Positions 40,562 to 50,100 of a stretch of 60,270 nucleotides of DNA are shown piece by piece; position 1 is the first letter of the stretch; every line of letters starts with the position of its first letter. The stretch is from the NCBI GenBank assembly GCA_016936015.1, contig JAFGPV010000141.1, forward strand, positions 1 to 60,270. Reading direction: 5' to 3'. The DNA is from Pirellulales bacterium (GTDB lineage: Bacteria > Planctomycetota > Planctomycetia > Pirellulales > Thermoguttaceae). A program made the position numbers and the translations under genes. A model generated the notes under the pieces. The model saw only the letters and a list, made by a program, of their open reading frames with translations. It was not told the origin of the DNA and did no database searches.

Positions 40562-42040
40562 ATGCAAGGAAAAATCTCCCAGTATCAGGGCCTCACCTTT
40601 GACGACGTTCTGTTGGAACCCCGGCACAGCAACGTGGTTCCCGCCGCGGTCGACGTCTCCACCCGTTTGACCAAGCGGATCCGGCTGAACATCCCCATCC
40701 TCAGCTCTCCGATGGACACCGTCACGGAAAGCGAAATGGCCATCGCGCTGGCCCAGGAGGGTGGTATAGGCATCATCCATAAGAACATGTCCCTCGAACG
40801 CCAACTCGAGGAGGTCGAAAAGGTCAAACGTTCCGCCAACGGCATTATCCGCAATCCGGCCACCCTTCTGCCCACCGCCTCGGTCGGCCGCGCCCGCGAA
40901 ATCATGGCCCAGTACAACGTCTCGGGACTCCCCGTTACCCAGGAAGACGGCAAATTGGTCGGGATTCTGACCCGACGCGATCTCCGTTTCCTGGAGGGTG
41001 TGGATCTTCCCATCTCCGACGTCATGACCCAGGAAAATCTCATCACGGCCACCGGGACCGTCACCCTCGAAGAGGCGGAGAAGATTCTGATGGCAAAAAA
41101 AGTGGAGAAACTTCTACTGGTTGACGAAAATTTTAGGCTGACGGGACTTATTACGATTAAAGATATTGATATGATGCGGAGGTTTCCGCAAGCCTGCAAA
41201 GATGGGCAAGGAAGATTGAGGGTCGGAGCCGCCGTCGGGCACCACGATTTCGACCGTGTCGATGGTTTGATTGCCAAAGGGGTGGATGTCGTCGTGGTCG
41301 ATAGTGCCCACGGGCATTCCAATAACATTATAGAGACGGTTCGGGAGATAAAAAAACAGTGGGATATTGACGTCATCGCCGGAAACGTCGCCACGGCCGA
41401 GGGTTGTGAAGATTTAATCAAGGCCGGAGCGGATGGCGTTAAGGTTGGCATCGGTCCCGGATCAATTTGTACGACACGCGTGATTTCCGGCGTTGGCGTT
41501 CCCCAGATTACCGCAATTTGGCATTCCGTCCAAGTTGCCCAAAAGTACGAAATACCGGTTATTGCCGACGGCGGCATCCGATATTCCGGCGACATTACCA
41601 AGGCCATAGTCGCCGGCGCCCATTCGGTGATGATTGGCGGACTTTTCGCCGGGCTACAGGAAAGCCCTGGCACGCAGGTCCTGTTCCAGGGGAGGACTTT
41701 TAAGGTCTACCGAGGCATGGGATCGTTGGGCGCGATGGTCGAAGGCTCCAGCGAGCGTTATCGGCAAGGCGGCGACCGCCGGCCGGATAAACTCGTGCCT
41801 GAGGGCGTGGAAGGCCGGGTCCCCTTCAAAGGCGCCCTCGGACCCTTTGTCTATCAGCTTGTCGGCGGCCTGAGGGCCGGCATGGGTTATTGTGGAACGA
41901 AAAACATCGAGGAACTTCGCAAGGACGCCCGGTTCCTTCAGGTTTCTCCCGCTAGCGTTAGGGAGAGTCATCCCCATGACATCTTTATTACACAGGAAGC
42001 GCCGAACTACAGTGCCGAACGGTCAAGCGAGGGAATGTAA
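40562..42040 (+). CDS. guaB: IMP dehydrogenase GuaB
   Basis: About 492 residues. It oxidises IMP to XMP, the committed step of GMP synthesis. TIM-barrel start [18 protein letters not shown], two CBS domains (about 95-215), the catalytic loop GPGSICTTR and the flap ERYRQGG are in place. The ATG at 40562 with AAGGAG upstream is chosen over a GTG nine bases earlier. DNA from about 41090 to 41620 is more AT-rich, with codons unlike the flanks, suggesting a replaced segment. The last 65 bases overlap the next gene. Confidence 0.96.
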   Translation: MQGKISQYQGLTFDDVLLEPRHSNVVPAAVDVSTRLTKRIRLNIPILSSPMDTVTESEMAIALAQEGGIGIIHKNMSLERQLEEVEKVKRSANGIIRNPATLLPTASVGRAREIMAQYNVSGLPVTQEDGKLVGILTRRDLRFLEGVDLPISDVMTQENLITATGTVTLEEAEKILMAKKVEKLLLVDENFRLTGLITIKDIDMMRRFPQACKDGQGRLRVGAAVGHHDFDRVDGLIAKGVDVVVVDSAHGHSNNIIETVREIKKQWDIDVIAGNVATAEGCEDLIKAGADGVKVGIGPGSICTTRVISGVGVPQITAIWHSVQVAQKYEIPVIADGGIRYSGDITKAIVAGAHSVMIGGLFAGLQESPGTQVLFQGRTFKVYRGMGSLGAMVEGSSERYRQGGDRRPDKLVPEGVEGRVPFKGALGPFVYQLVGGLRAGMGYCGTKNIEELRKDARFLQVSPASVRESHPHDIFITQEAPNYSAERSSEGM

Positions 42041-43094
42041 CCCGGGAAGGCGACTCTCCCCGGCGCCCTTTGCCTCGGGAAAAACCGGGATTTTCATCTT
42101 TTTTTTAGGGGCGATTTTTTCGGGAGTGGTCTTGTCGGTCCCCGGCCGGGCTGCCCCCCCGGCGGCCGAGTCCGGCGGCCAACTTCGCTGGTTGCCCTAT
42201 GTCCCTTATACGGGGGCATCCCGGGCGGAGGCCAAAACGGAGTCTCCCCGCGCGGCGGCGGTCCGACGGCGCGGCGCGGCGGTCGGCGTGGTCTTTACCG
42301 ACCATTTCCGCGACCGGGATTCTGCCGTCCGACCGGTCCAGGCGGAGGAGATACCGCTGCCGGAAGGGGAGCCGTTTTCGAAATCTCGTTTCCGGTCCTC
42401 TGCCGATCGGACCTCGACCGGGCAGGGAGCGCCTCCCTTCTCGAAATCACCGTCCGGACTCCGTTGGGCGACGCCCCAGCCGGCGTCGCTTCCGATAAGT
42501 CCGCCGGCCAAGAATCAGGATCCCATGAAAACCGTCACGGTCGACGACGTCCCTTACACGGAACAGAAATTCTCCGATCCGCCCAATCCGGAGTTGACGG
42601 AGCTGGACGAGGAACTGCTGAAGCACCCGCTCGAGCCCGATCTGTGCCTCTCGGTCAGGTCGCTCACCCCGATCAACAAACTGACCACGGACATCCGGCT
42701 GAAGGTCAAGCGCGGCGCAGCCATCCCCCACGAATGCCCCTGGGGAGAAGAGGAGCGGTTCCAGCCGCGGGATTGGGAGCCGGTCACGTTTTGCTGGACG
42801 GCCTCCGCCCTGTGCCACAAGCCGCTGTACTTCGAGGACGTGCAGTTGGAGCGCTACGGTCACAGCCTCCGGCCGTGGGCGCAGCCGTTTGCCTCCGGGG
42901 CCCATTTCTTCCTGACCGTTCCCATCCTGCCGTACAAAATGGGCCTGACGCCGCCGTGCGAGTGCATCTACACGCTGGGCTACTACCGGCCCGGCAGTTG
43001 TGCACCGTATCTGATCGATCCGATCCCGCTGAGCGTCCGGGCGGGCCTGCTGGAGGCGGGCGCCTGGGTCGGCGCCGCGGCGCTCATTCCGTAA
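41976..43094 (+). CDS. Secreted protein of unknown family overlapping guaB
   Basis: About 372 residues. The ATG at 41976 has GGGAG nine bases upstream, inside guaB, giving a 65-base overlap in another frame. A basic N-terminus precedes the hydrophobic segment [18 protein letters not shown], a late signal peptide or anchor. Residues about 70-210 are low-complexity and Arg/Pro/Ser-rich. The conserved-looking C-terminal domain has ten Cys or His, with [34 protein letters not shown] and [18 protein letters not shown] believe such domains recur in planctomycetes, but no function is known to me. A start downstream of guaB is possible. Confidence 0.62.
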   Translation: MTSLLHRKRRTTVPNGQARECNPGRRLSPAPFASGKTGIFIFFLGAIFSGVVLSVPGRAAPPAAESGGQLRWLPYVPYTGASRAEAKTESPRAAAVRRRGAAVGVVFTDHFRDRDSAVRPVQAEEIPLPEGEPFSKSRFRSSADRTSTGQGAPPFSKSPSGLRWATPQPASLPISPPAKNQDPMKTVTVDDVPYTEQKFSDPPNPELTELDEELLKHPLEPDLCLSVRSLTPINKLTTDIRLKVKRGAAIPHECPWGEEERFQPRDWEPVTFCWTASALCHKPLYFEDVQLERYGHSLRPWAQPFASGAHFFLTVPILPYKMGLTPPCECIYTLGYYRPGSCAPYLIDPIPLSVRAGLLEAGAWVGAAALIP

Positions 43095-43167
43095 AGCGCC
43101 GCGCGGCTTGTGAATTTGTCAGTCACGAAGCCCCGAGCCGCTTTTATCGGAATTCCCTCTGGCCCCT

Positions 43168-44181
43168 TCAAAATCCACGGGCGGCTTTGACATCGTCGAA
43201 ATCGCGGAGGTGATAGGCGATGCCGGCGTAATCCAAGACGCGGCCCAGGGCGCGGAGGGCCACGCCCATGCCGTCGGGGCCGCTGAAACCGCCGTACTGT
43301 CCGCCGCCTTTCAAGTGCGGTTCCAGGTCGAGGAACACGCCGGGGATGCCGCGGCGCCGCAGTTTCTTCTCCAGGGCCGGCAGAATGGTCCGAAAATCGC
43401 GGAAGATCAGTTCGTGGGCCGAGTCGCCCTCGTCGGCCGGCACGAAGTGGGCCAACTGATCCTCGTGGACGTGCCCGACCTTTCCCGTCGGCTGGGGGGC
43501 GCGATAATCCTTGATGTGCATCCAGCCCAGGCCGGGTTTCATCGCCTGATATTGGGCGAAGACCTCGGCGGTGGAATAGCCTTGCACGAGGATGTTGGCC
43601 CCGTCGAAGATCAGGACCATGCCCGGATGATTGACCTGCCGGTGGATCTCGGCCAGGATCTCGCCGGTGCAGCCGACCAGGTTGGCCTCGACTTCCAGCC
43701 CGAAGGTGAGATCCTCGCGGTGGCAGGCCTCGGCGATCTGCCCCAACTGGTCGACGGCCTGGGCCAGGTAGTCCCGCGGATCGGAGTCTTTGGGAGGGTA
43801 AAACGAAAAGCCGCGCAGCAGTTTTGTTTCGAAGGCGTGGGCCAGCCCGCAGGCCTTCTTCACCTCGCGGCCCAGGTACTTCTTGAACGGCACGTAAACG
43901 TTTTTCGTGCCGTCGTCGAAGTCCCCGATCTTCACCTTGCCCAACGGCGAGCCGAGCGACGAGACGTTCAGGCCGTACTCGTCCTCCAGGTGGCGGATCT
44001 TCTGGATCTCGGAGACGGTCAACTGCATCACGTTTTTCACGCCCGCTCCGACGTCGATGAACCGCAGGCTGTAATACTGCAAGCCCAGGGCGGCAAAGGC
44101 GGAAAACTGTTGCGCCGCCGTCTTCTGGTTGGCGGCCTCGTCGGCAAATCCGGACAGCAAAACACGGGGATTGTCAGACAT
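43168..44181 (-). CDS. Sugar phosphate isomerase/epimerase-like TIM barrel
   Basis: About 337 residues of the xylose-isomerase-like (AP endonuclease 2) TIM-barrel family. Metal-ligand strands fit: LTFGLEVEAN (Glu), MVLIFDGANI (Asp), GWMHIKDYR (His, Lys, Asp) and VFLDLEPHL (Glu). The N-terminus VLLSGFADEAANQ and YYSLRFIDVG are typical. Members isomerise or epimerise small sugars or cyclitols, and in planctomycetes many accompany polysaccharide degradation. The start at 44181 avoids overlap with queF. The substrate cannot be predicted. Confidence 0.83.
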   Translation of the reverse strand: MSDNPRVLLSGFADEAANQKTAAQQFSAFAALGLQYYSLRFIDVGAGVKNVMQLTVSEIQKIRHLEDEYGLNVSSLGSPLGKVKIGDFDDGTKNVYVPFKKYLGREVKKACGLAHAFETKLLRGFSFYPPKDSDPRDYLAQAVDQLGQIAEACHREDLTFGLEVEANLVGCTGEILAEIHRQVNHPGMVLIFDGANILVQGYSTAEVFAQYQAMKPGLGWMHIKDYRAPQPTGKVGHVHEDQLAHFVPADEGDSAHELIFRDFRTILPALEKKLRRRGIPGVFLDLEPHLKGGGQYGGFSGPDGMGVALRALGRVLDYAGIAYHLRDFDDVKAARGF

Positions 44182-44233
44182 GGGAGGAGGTAGGGATTGG
44201 GGATTGGGGATTGGATTTTCGTCACTCGACGGA

Positions 44234-44593
44234 TTACTTTTCACGCGAAAACGTCGCCGTCACCGTGGTCGTAATCCCGCCCCGGGCGTGGAACGCGGCG
44301 GAGAGGGTCATTGACCGCGGCTCGATCACGGCCGCTAGGTCGTCGAGGATGCGATTGGTGACGTGCTCGTAATAAATTCCCTCGTTGCGGAACTGCTGCA
44401 AGTAGAGTTTCAAACTCTTCAGTTCCACGCACTTCTCGGCCGGAACGTACGTCAGCGTCAGCGTGCCGAAGTCGGGCTGCCCCGTCTTGGGGCAGACGGA
44501 AGTAAACTCCGGGCAGACGATCTCGATGACGTACTCCCGGCCGGGATACTGGTTCTCGAAGGTTTCCAGGATATCGCGAAAGGCCTTTTCCAT
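44234..44593 (-). CDS. queF: preQ0 reductase QueF
   Basis: A 119-residue protein, the short (unimodular) form. It reduces 7-cyano-7-deazaguanine to the 7-aminomethyl form with NADPH in queuosine synthesis. The diagnostic segment [14 protein letters not shown] holds the nucleophile Cys34 and Asp41. [21 protein letters not shown] is the QueF signature that binds NADPH. It shares the neighbourhood with queC and queE but is on the opposite strand, with the zinc-ribbon gene upstream. Confidence 0.95.
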   Translation of the reverse strand: MEKAFRDILETFENQYPGREYVIEIVCPEFTSVCPKTGQPDFGTLTLTYVPAEKCVELKSLKLYLQQFRNEGIYYEHVTNRILDDLAAVIEPRSMTLSAAFHARGGITTTVTATFSREK

Positions 44594-44709
44594 CTGCGGC
44601 TTCTTTGAGGAATGAGGTCGAAAGCATCAATTTACCGTTTTTCTTCTCGGAACGAAATTGCCCTCACCGGGAATTTCCCAAAAAAGCGATCGATTTTCGT
44701 TCGAATTGT

Positions 44710-45303
44710 TTATCGCTCGAGCGCCTGCAGATACCGCTCGTAAAGTTCTTTGGGATTTTCCACGCGCAATTCGACATGGCCGCATTCTCTGCATATCTCC
44801 GCCGCAAGTTGGCCCATGAGGCCTTTTTTGAAGAGCTGGGCATCGGGATTGCCGTAGACGACGGCGCAAAGGGCGCCGTCGGGATGCATATAATCGACCA
44901 TTCGGACCTGGGGAATGATTTGGGATGAACCGCACCGGGGGCAGGGGAGCGTGGAATGCCCTGGGGTCTCCGGCTCCGACGGATCGACTTCGATCGCCTC
45001 GACGACGTCCTCTGCAGGCTCTTTCTCGAAGTGGGGATCCGCCAGTCCGTCGCGGCTGGTCCCGCAGTTCCAGCAGACCTCGAAGGTGTTCGGCACGGGC
45101 TGCCGGCACTTCGGACAGGACCAGGACCGCTTGCCCGCAACGGGCGGGGGCGGCGTGATTCTCGGTGGCAGAGCGGGGGTTTTCTTGGCCTCGACCGCTT
45201 CAACCGGCGATTCTTCTTTGACCGTTTCCAGAATAGCGCCGCACCGCCGGCAGATTTTTATTGGATCGTCGTACTGCTGCGAACACTTGGGACAGATTGT
45301 CAT
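44710..45303 (-). CDS. Protein with three zinc ribbons
   Basis: A 197-residue cytoplasmic protein with three CxxC-CxxC pairs: CPKC...CRRC (residues 4-22), CPKC...CWNC (about 63-80) and CPRC...CREC (about 121-172). The third encloses about 45 residues including MVDYMHPDGALCAVVYGNPDAQLFK. Linkers are acidic and Pro-rich. It may be an adaptor or a nucleic-acid-contacting protein; no catalytic motif is visible. It lies upstream of queF in the same direction (116-base gap) and head-to-head with queC; a link to queuosine synthesis is only positional. Confidence 0.72.
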   Translation of the reverse strand: MTICPKCSQQYDDPIKICRRCGAILETVKEESPVEAVEAKKTPALPPRITPPPPVAGKRSWSCPKCRQPVPNTFEVCWNCGTSRDGLADPHFEKEPAEDVVEAIEVDPSEPETPGHSTLPCPRCGSSQIIPQVRMVDYMHPDGALCAVVYGNPDAQLFKKGLMGQLAAEICRECGHVELRVENPKELYERYLQALER

Positions 45304-45468
45304 GGTGCACCCCGAGCAACCTGGATGGAGAGATTATTCTCTTTTGGCAATAAAAATACATTAGCATGGGGATGCACCAATGAACAGACGGCCCTGCGGT
45401 TTGTGCCGGGGAATTGCGGCATGGTCTCCGTTGTTGAAGGGCGGTAAGGGGGGGGATAGAATGGAGGG

Positions 45469-46269
45469 ATGCCCCTTTCAAGTTCAACGACAACCGGGAC
45501 GCGCCCGGCGGTGGTCTTGCTTTCCGGCGGGCTGGATTCGGCGACCGCCGCCGCACTGGCTCGGCAGGAGGGATACTCGTTGTATGCCCTGAGCGTCGAT
45601 TACGGGCAGCGGCACCGGTTCGAGTTGGCCTCTGCCCGGCGGGTGGCCGAGGCGCTGGGCGTCGAGCGTCACGCGGTGGTCAAGGTCGATCTGGCCCAGT
45701 TCGGCGGCAGCGCGCTGACGGCCGACGTTGCCGTGCCCAAGGGCCGGGCCGAGGAGGAGATGGCCTGCGGGATACCCGTCACTTACGTGCCGGCGCGGAA
45801 CACGGTGTTCCTGGCGCTGGCCCTGGCCTATGCCGAGACGGTCGGCGCGGCGGATATTTTTCTGGGCGTCAATGCGTTGGATTACAGCGGGTATCCCGAC
45901 TGCCGGCCGGAGTACATCGCCGCCTTCGAAAAACTCGCCAACCTGGCGACAAAGGCCGGCGTGGAAGGCGTTTTGAAATTCAAGATCCACGCGCCGCTGA
46001 TTTCGATGACCAAGGCTGAGATCATCCGCCGCGGCACGGAGTTGGGCGTCGATTACGGCCTCACGCACAGTTGCTACGATCCCGACCCCCGCGGTCTCGC
46101 CTGCGGCCGCTGCGACGCCTGTCTGCTGCGGCAAAAAGGCTTCGCCGAGGCGAATTTACAGGATCCGCTGCCGTACCAAATTCAAGAATTATCCCCTTGC
46201 CCAGGAGGACAGGCATTCCTGCCTGTCTACCATCAAAGGACAGGCAGGAATGCCTGTCCTCCTGGTTGA
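45469..46269 (+). CDS. queC: 7-cyano-7-deazaguanine synthase QueC
   Basis: A 266-residue ATP-dependent enzyme that turns 7-carboxy-7-deazaguanine into preQ0. The PP-loop is SGGLDSATA (19-27), and [13 protein letters not shown] follows. The zinc site uses Cys202, Cys212, Cys215 and Cys218 in [20 protein letters not shown]. The natural C-terminus ends near PYQIQEL (about 241). The last 25 residues ([20 protein letters not shown] onward) translate the family B palindrome at 46201-46265, so a repeat has replaced or extended the end. The stop codon is four bases after the element. Confidence 0.95.
   Translation: MPLSSSTTTGTRPAVVLLSGGLDSATAAALARQEGYSLYALSVDYGQRHRFELASARRVAEALGVERHAVVKVDLAQFGGSALTADVAVPKGRAEEEMACGIPVTYVPARNTVFLALALAYAETVGAADIFLGVNALDYSGYPDCRPEYIAAFEKLANLATKAGVEGVLKFKIHAPLISMTKAEIIRRGTELGVDYGLTHSCYDPDPRGLACGRCDACLLRQKGFAEANLQDPLPYQIQELSPCPGGQAFLPVYHQRTGRNACPPG
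46201..46265. repeat. Family B palindrome at queC-queE junction
   Basis: Arms CCAGGAGGACAGGCATTCCT... and their complement, 27 bases each, with an 11-base spacer. Each arm also holds a hairpin (GACAGGCA-TTCC-TGCCTGTC). It encodes the queC C-terminus and overlaps a possible early start of queE (46250). Related copies lie at 48549-48606 and 54311-54348. Confidence 0.85.
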
Positions 46270-46288
46270 AAAGGGGCGCATTCCAATC

Positions 46289-47149
46289 ATGCACGTCGCC
46301 GAAATTTTCCGTTCCCTGCAGGGCGAAGGCCGGTTGACCGGCGTGGAGAGCGTCTTTGTCCGCGTTAGCGGGTGTAACCTGCGTTGCGGCTATTGCGACA
46401 CCGGTTACGCCTCCTGGTCGGCCAACGGGAATGAAATGTCGGTGCAGGAAATTCTCCAGGCCATCGACCAATGTGCCGCGGCGGAACCGCCGGAACATCT
46501 GAAAAAATTTCTCCCCTCTCTCCTTGGGAGAGGGGTTGGGGGTGAGGGCTGTGGGAAGGACGATGTAATATCAACTAATTATTTTCGAGCGGATGGCCCT
46601 CACCCTAACCCTCTCCCGGAGGGAGAGGGGACCTCGTGTATTCCTTCCCCTCCCCGCCACGCCGTCATCACCGGCGGCGAGCCGATGCTGTTTGACGAAA
46701 CGGTCCTTTTGAGCCGATCCCTACGGCAGGCCGGCTGGCACGTGACCATTGAAACCAACGGGACGCGCTATCTGCCGGTTACGTGCGATCTGTTGTCGAT
46801 CAGCCCGAAGTTGTCCAACTCGCTCCCGCCGTCGGAGGATGCCGCCGGATGGCGCGTCCGGCACGAACAAGGCCGGCGCACTCCCGGCGTGGTCGAACGT
46901 CTGCTTGAGGAGTACGACTACCAGTTGAAATTCGTGATCGACGCGCCGGAAGATTGCGTCGAGGTCGAACGTTACCTGGCCGCTCTGCCGCGGATCGACC
47001 GCCGCCGCGTACTGCTGATGCCGCAGGGTACCGGGCTTCGGGGACTCCAGGAAAAAACTTGCTGGCTGGAACCCTACTGCCGGCGGCACGGCTTGACGTT
47101 CTGCCCGCGGAAACAGTTCGAGTGGTTTGGGGGAGGAAGGGGGAAGTAG
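46289..47149 (+). CDS. queE: 7-carboxy-7-deazaguanine synthase QueE, with inserted repeat
   Basis: About 286 residues. A radical SAM enzyme that contracts 6-carboxytetrahydropterin to 7-carboxy-7-deazaguanine. The N-terminus HVAEIFRSLQGEGRLTG and the cluster motif CNLRCGYC (C29, C33, C36) are diagnostic, with ITGGEPML after. Residues about 74-121 are foreign: they translate the family A doublet at 46511-46632 (PSLLGRGVGGEG ... GPHPNPLPEGEG), placed between a helix and the GGEP strand. Reading frame is intact and core motifs are untouched. The ATG at 46289 gives the family N-terminus. queD, the source of the substrate, is not in the window. Confidence 0.93.
   Translation: MHVAEIFRSLQGEGRLTGVESVFVRVSGCNLRCGYCDTGYASWSANGNEMSVQEILQAIDQCAAAEPPEHLKKFLPSLLGRGVGGEGCGKDDVISTNYFRADGPHPNPLPEGEGTSCIPSPPRHAVITGGEPMLFDETVLLSRSLRQAGWHVTIETNGTRYLPVTCDLLSISPKLSNSLPPSEDAAGWRVRHEQGRRTPGVVERLLEEYDYQLKFVIDAPEDCVEVERYLAALPRIDRRRVLLMPQGTGLRGLQEKTCWLEPYCRRHGLTFCPRKQFEWFGGGRGK
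46511..46632. repeat. Family A inverted doublet inside queE
   Basis: Copies at 46511-46550 and 46597-46632 in opposite orientation, with a 46-base spacer. Translated in frame to about 40-48 extra residues of QueE. Confidence 0.88.
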
Positions 47150-47156
47150 GAGGCCC

Positions 47157-50100
47157 TCATCCTTCTTTCCTTAGCGTCTTCAGCAACGGGATCTTTACGG
47201 CGCGGCGGACGGCCAGGGCGGTTGTCAGAAGTCCGGCGAGAAAAATCAGCCCGACGATGCCGGTCAAGGTCGCCCAGGGGATCAACGCCTGCCGGTTGGC
47301 AAGCTGCGGGAGGATGGCGCACAGGGCGGCCAGCAATCCGGCCCCCAGGCCCAAGGCCAGCAGGACGGCGCTTTCGCACAGGACCAACGCGGCCAGCGTG
47401 CGGCGGCGCAGGCCCGTCGCCCGGAGCAGCGCCAGTTCGCCGCGGCGCTCCAGCACGTTGCGCATCTGCACCACCGCCAGCCCGACGACGCCCAGCAGGA
47501 GTCCCAAGCCGCCGAGGCTCTGGAACGTGGAGAGGTACGTATTCTGCACCGCCAGGAATCGGGCCAGCCGCCGGCCGGTGGTCTCGGCGGAAAAACCGTA
47601 GTCGCCCAGCCGGCTTTCTAAAATCTCCCGAATGTGGGACAGGTTGCCAACCTGTCCTACGGGCGTCTCGATGAGGAAAAACCGGTAGCCGGCCACTTCG
47701 GGAAACAGTCGGAGGAGGTTTTCCTCGGCCAACAGCAGATCGCCCTGGAAAAGGCTGTTGGACAACAAAGCGACAACAACATAGGGAGTGTGCCTGCTGC
47801 CGGGCAAATCCCATCGCTCACCCAAGCCGCCCCAGAGGTGCAGCGAGTAATTGGCCGTGTTCTTTTCGAGGATCACGGGGAGAGGATCGTAGGACAGGTT
47901 GTCAACCTGTCCTACGTTAAGCAATTGCCAAGGATTTTGGCATCCGGCGGGGACGTCGGCCCAGGCGAAACCGCCGCGGTCCCGCAGCGCCGCGGGAATA
48001 CCCAGTATCCGCGGCCGGGCCGGCCGGTAGAGATTCAGACAACTGGCGTCGTCGCCGGGCTGCACCCGCAGCGCGTAGAACCGGCAGCGGTGGAGTTGCT
48101 TCTCTTCCGCCACCGTGAAACCCAGTGCTGACCGGCCCTCGGGCGTGTTGAGGTTTTGATACAGGGGCAAATCGCTCTCGGCCACAAGGGCAAATCCGCC
48201 GTTGCCGCTTGCCTTGGCGATGATCTGCTGTCGCGGGTCGATCCGAAAGACGCTGATCGCGGCAATCAAGAAACACGCGGCGGCCGTCAGCCCGACCGTC
48301 AGCGTGCTGCGGCCGGGCGTACGGGCGGCGTTGCGCACCGCAAGCCGCAGGATATTTCCCCGGCCCGCCTTGACCGCCGCACCGATGGCGCCGCGCCGCA
48401 GCCGCTGCCGGATCACCAGCAACGTCAGCACAAGCACGAGCATCCCGCTGCCGAAGAACGCCCCCGCTTCCCACTCGCTGTGCCCCCGGAGCAACCACCA
48501 GGCGGGCAGATGGGCGATGAGGACGAGGAGCCAGAGGATTTCCAAACAAGGAGGACAGGCATTCTTGCCTGTCTTTTTCGAGCCAGACAAGAATGTCTGG
48601 CCTCCTGCGAACAACTGGCGGGGCGGGAGCCGGCCGATCCGCCGGGCGGACAGGTACAGGGCGGCAAAGGCCGCCAACAGACTGGCGGTAAATCCGCCGA
48701 TCAGGCTGACCGGGGTGACGTGAAGCTGCAAAAACGGCGTGGAAATCGCCGGCAGCCACCAGGTTTGGAGGCCCCATAGCATCAAGGCGGCGTACCCGAC
48801 ACCGGTTAGCATCCCCAACAAGCAACCGCCCAGGGCGATGACCGCGGCCTCGGCCAGCAGCAGGCGGCGGACCTGCCGCGGCCTCCAGCCCACGGCCAGC
48901 AGCAGGCCGAACTGTCCCGCGCGTTGTTCCACTCCCAGCCGGAACAGCAGCAGCACCAACATCAACGCCGCGACGATGAGGAAAAAACTGAATCCCAGGA
49001 AAAGCCACTCAAACGGCGTGGTCCCCCGGGCCGCCCGATGGCCCTGCTGTCTGACCGGCTGCCAGACGAAACCGAAGTCCCGCAGATCGAGATTGTTTAA
49101 CCCGGCCGCTTGCGGCCGGCGTGGATTACCGGCATCGTCGGACACCAGCCGCAACGCGGTGGTCCGTCCGAAGCGGCTCCCCCAAAGCCGTCGCCCCGTA
49201 GCCAGCGAGACGAAGGCCTTGGGCGTCGGGCCGTACCGTTTCCAATACTCTTCATCCTTCGGCCGGATACGTGTTGCGTCGAAGGGGAACGGCGGGTCCC
49301 AATCGGCCATGGTCTTCACGTCGGTCACACCCCGGACGTTGGGCGTGAGGCACCGGTCGGCGGCGGCGCCGGCCAGTTCTATAATGGCCGCCAGGCGGAA
49401 CTCCGCGGTCGCCTCGCGGACCGCGCCGTGGATGCTCTCCGGCTCGAAGTATTTCACTTGGATCGTATCGCCGACGCGGGCGTGCAGATCTTCGGCGGCC
49501 CAGGAGTTCAGGGCGATCTCGTTGTCTTTCAGCGGCGGCACCGGATTTCCCGCCGGATCCAGAAACGGACCCAGCGGCGGCGCCGCGGTGAAATCCATCG
49601 CTGTGATTGTGGAATAGGGAATGGTCCGGTCCCCATCCGCCAGCGTGTTGGCCAGGTAAGTTAGCGTCGGCTGGACTGAATAATTCGTCCCCTCTCCCTT
49701 TGGGAGAGGGTTAGGGTGAGGGCCTTTTATAGACGACTCAGCCCTTACCCCCTGCCCCTCTCCCAAAGGGAGAGGGGAGAGTGCTGCAAGCAGTGCCTTC
49801 TCCTCCCGCGGCGGAAGGATCATCCGCGACGAGGTGATTTGGAAGTAGCCACGCGGCGACTTCTCGCATTGCAATCCGTAATCGGCCAATTGGGGCCGAA
49901 GCGGCGGCGGTTCCCGATTGCCCTCGGGCGAGGCCCACAGCAGGGCATTCGCCCGGCCGGGCTGACCGAGGCGTTCCGCCAGCCAAGTCAGCGGCACGTA
50001 AGCATTCAGCGGCGCCTGCTGATTCGGCCGCAAACTGAAGCCTCCCAATCCCCGGGCGGGCAGGATTTCCTTGACCGTCAGCCGGAAGCTGCGGACGGTG

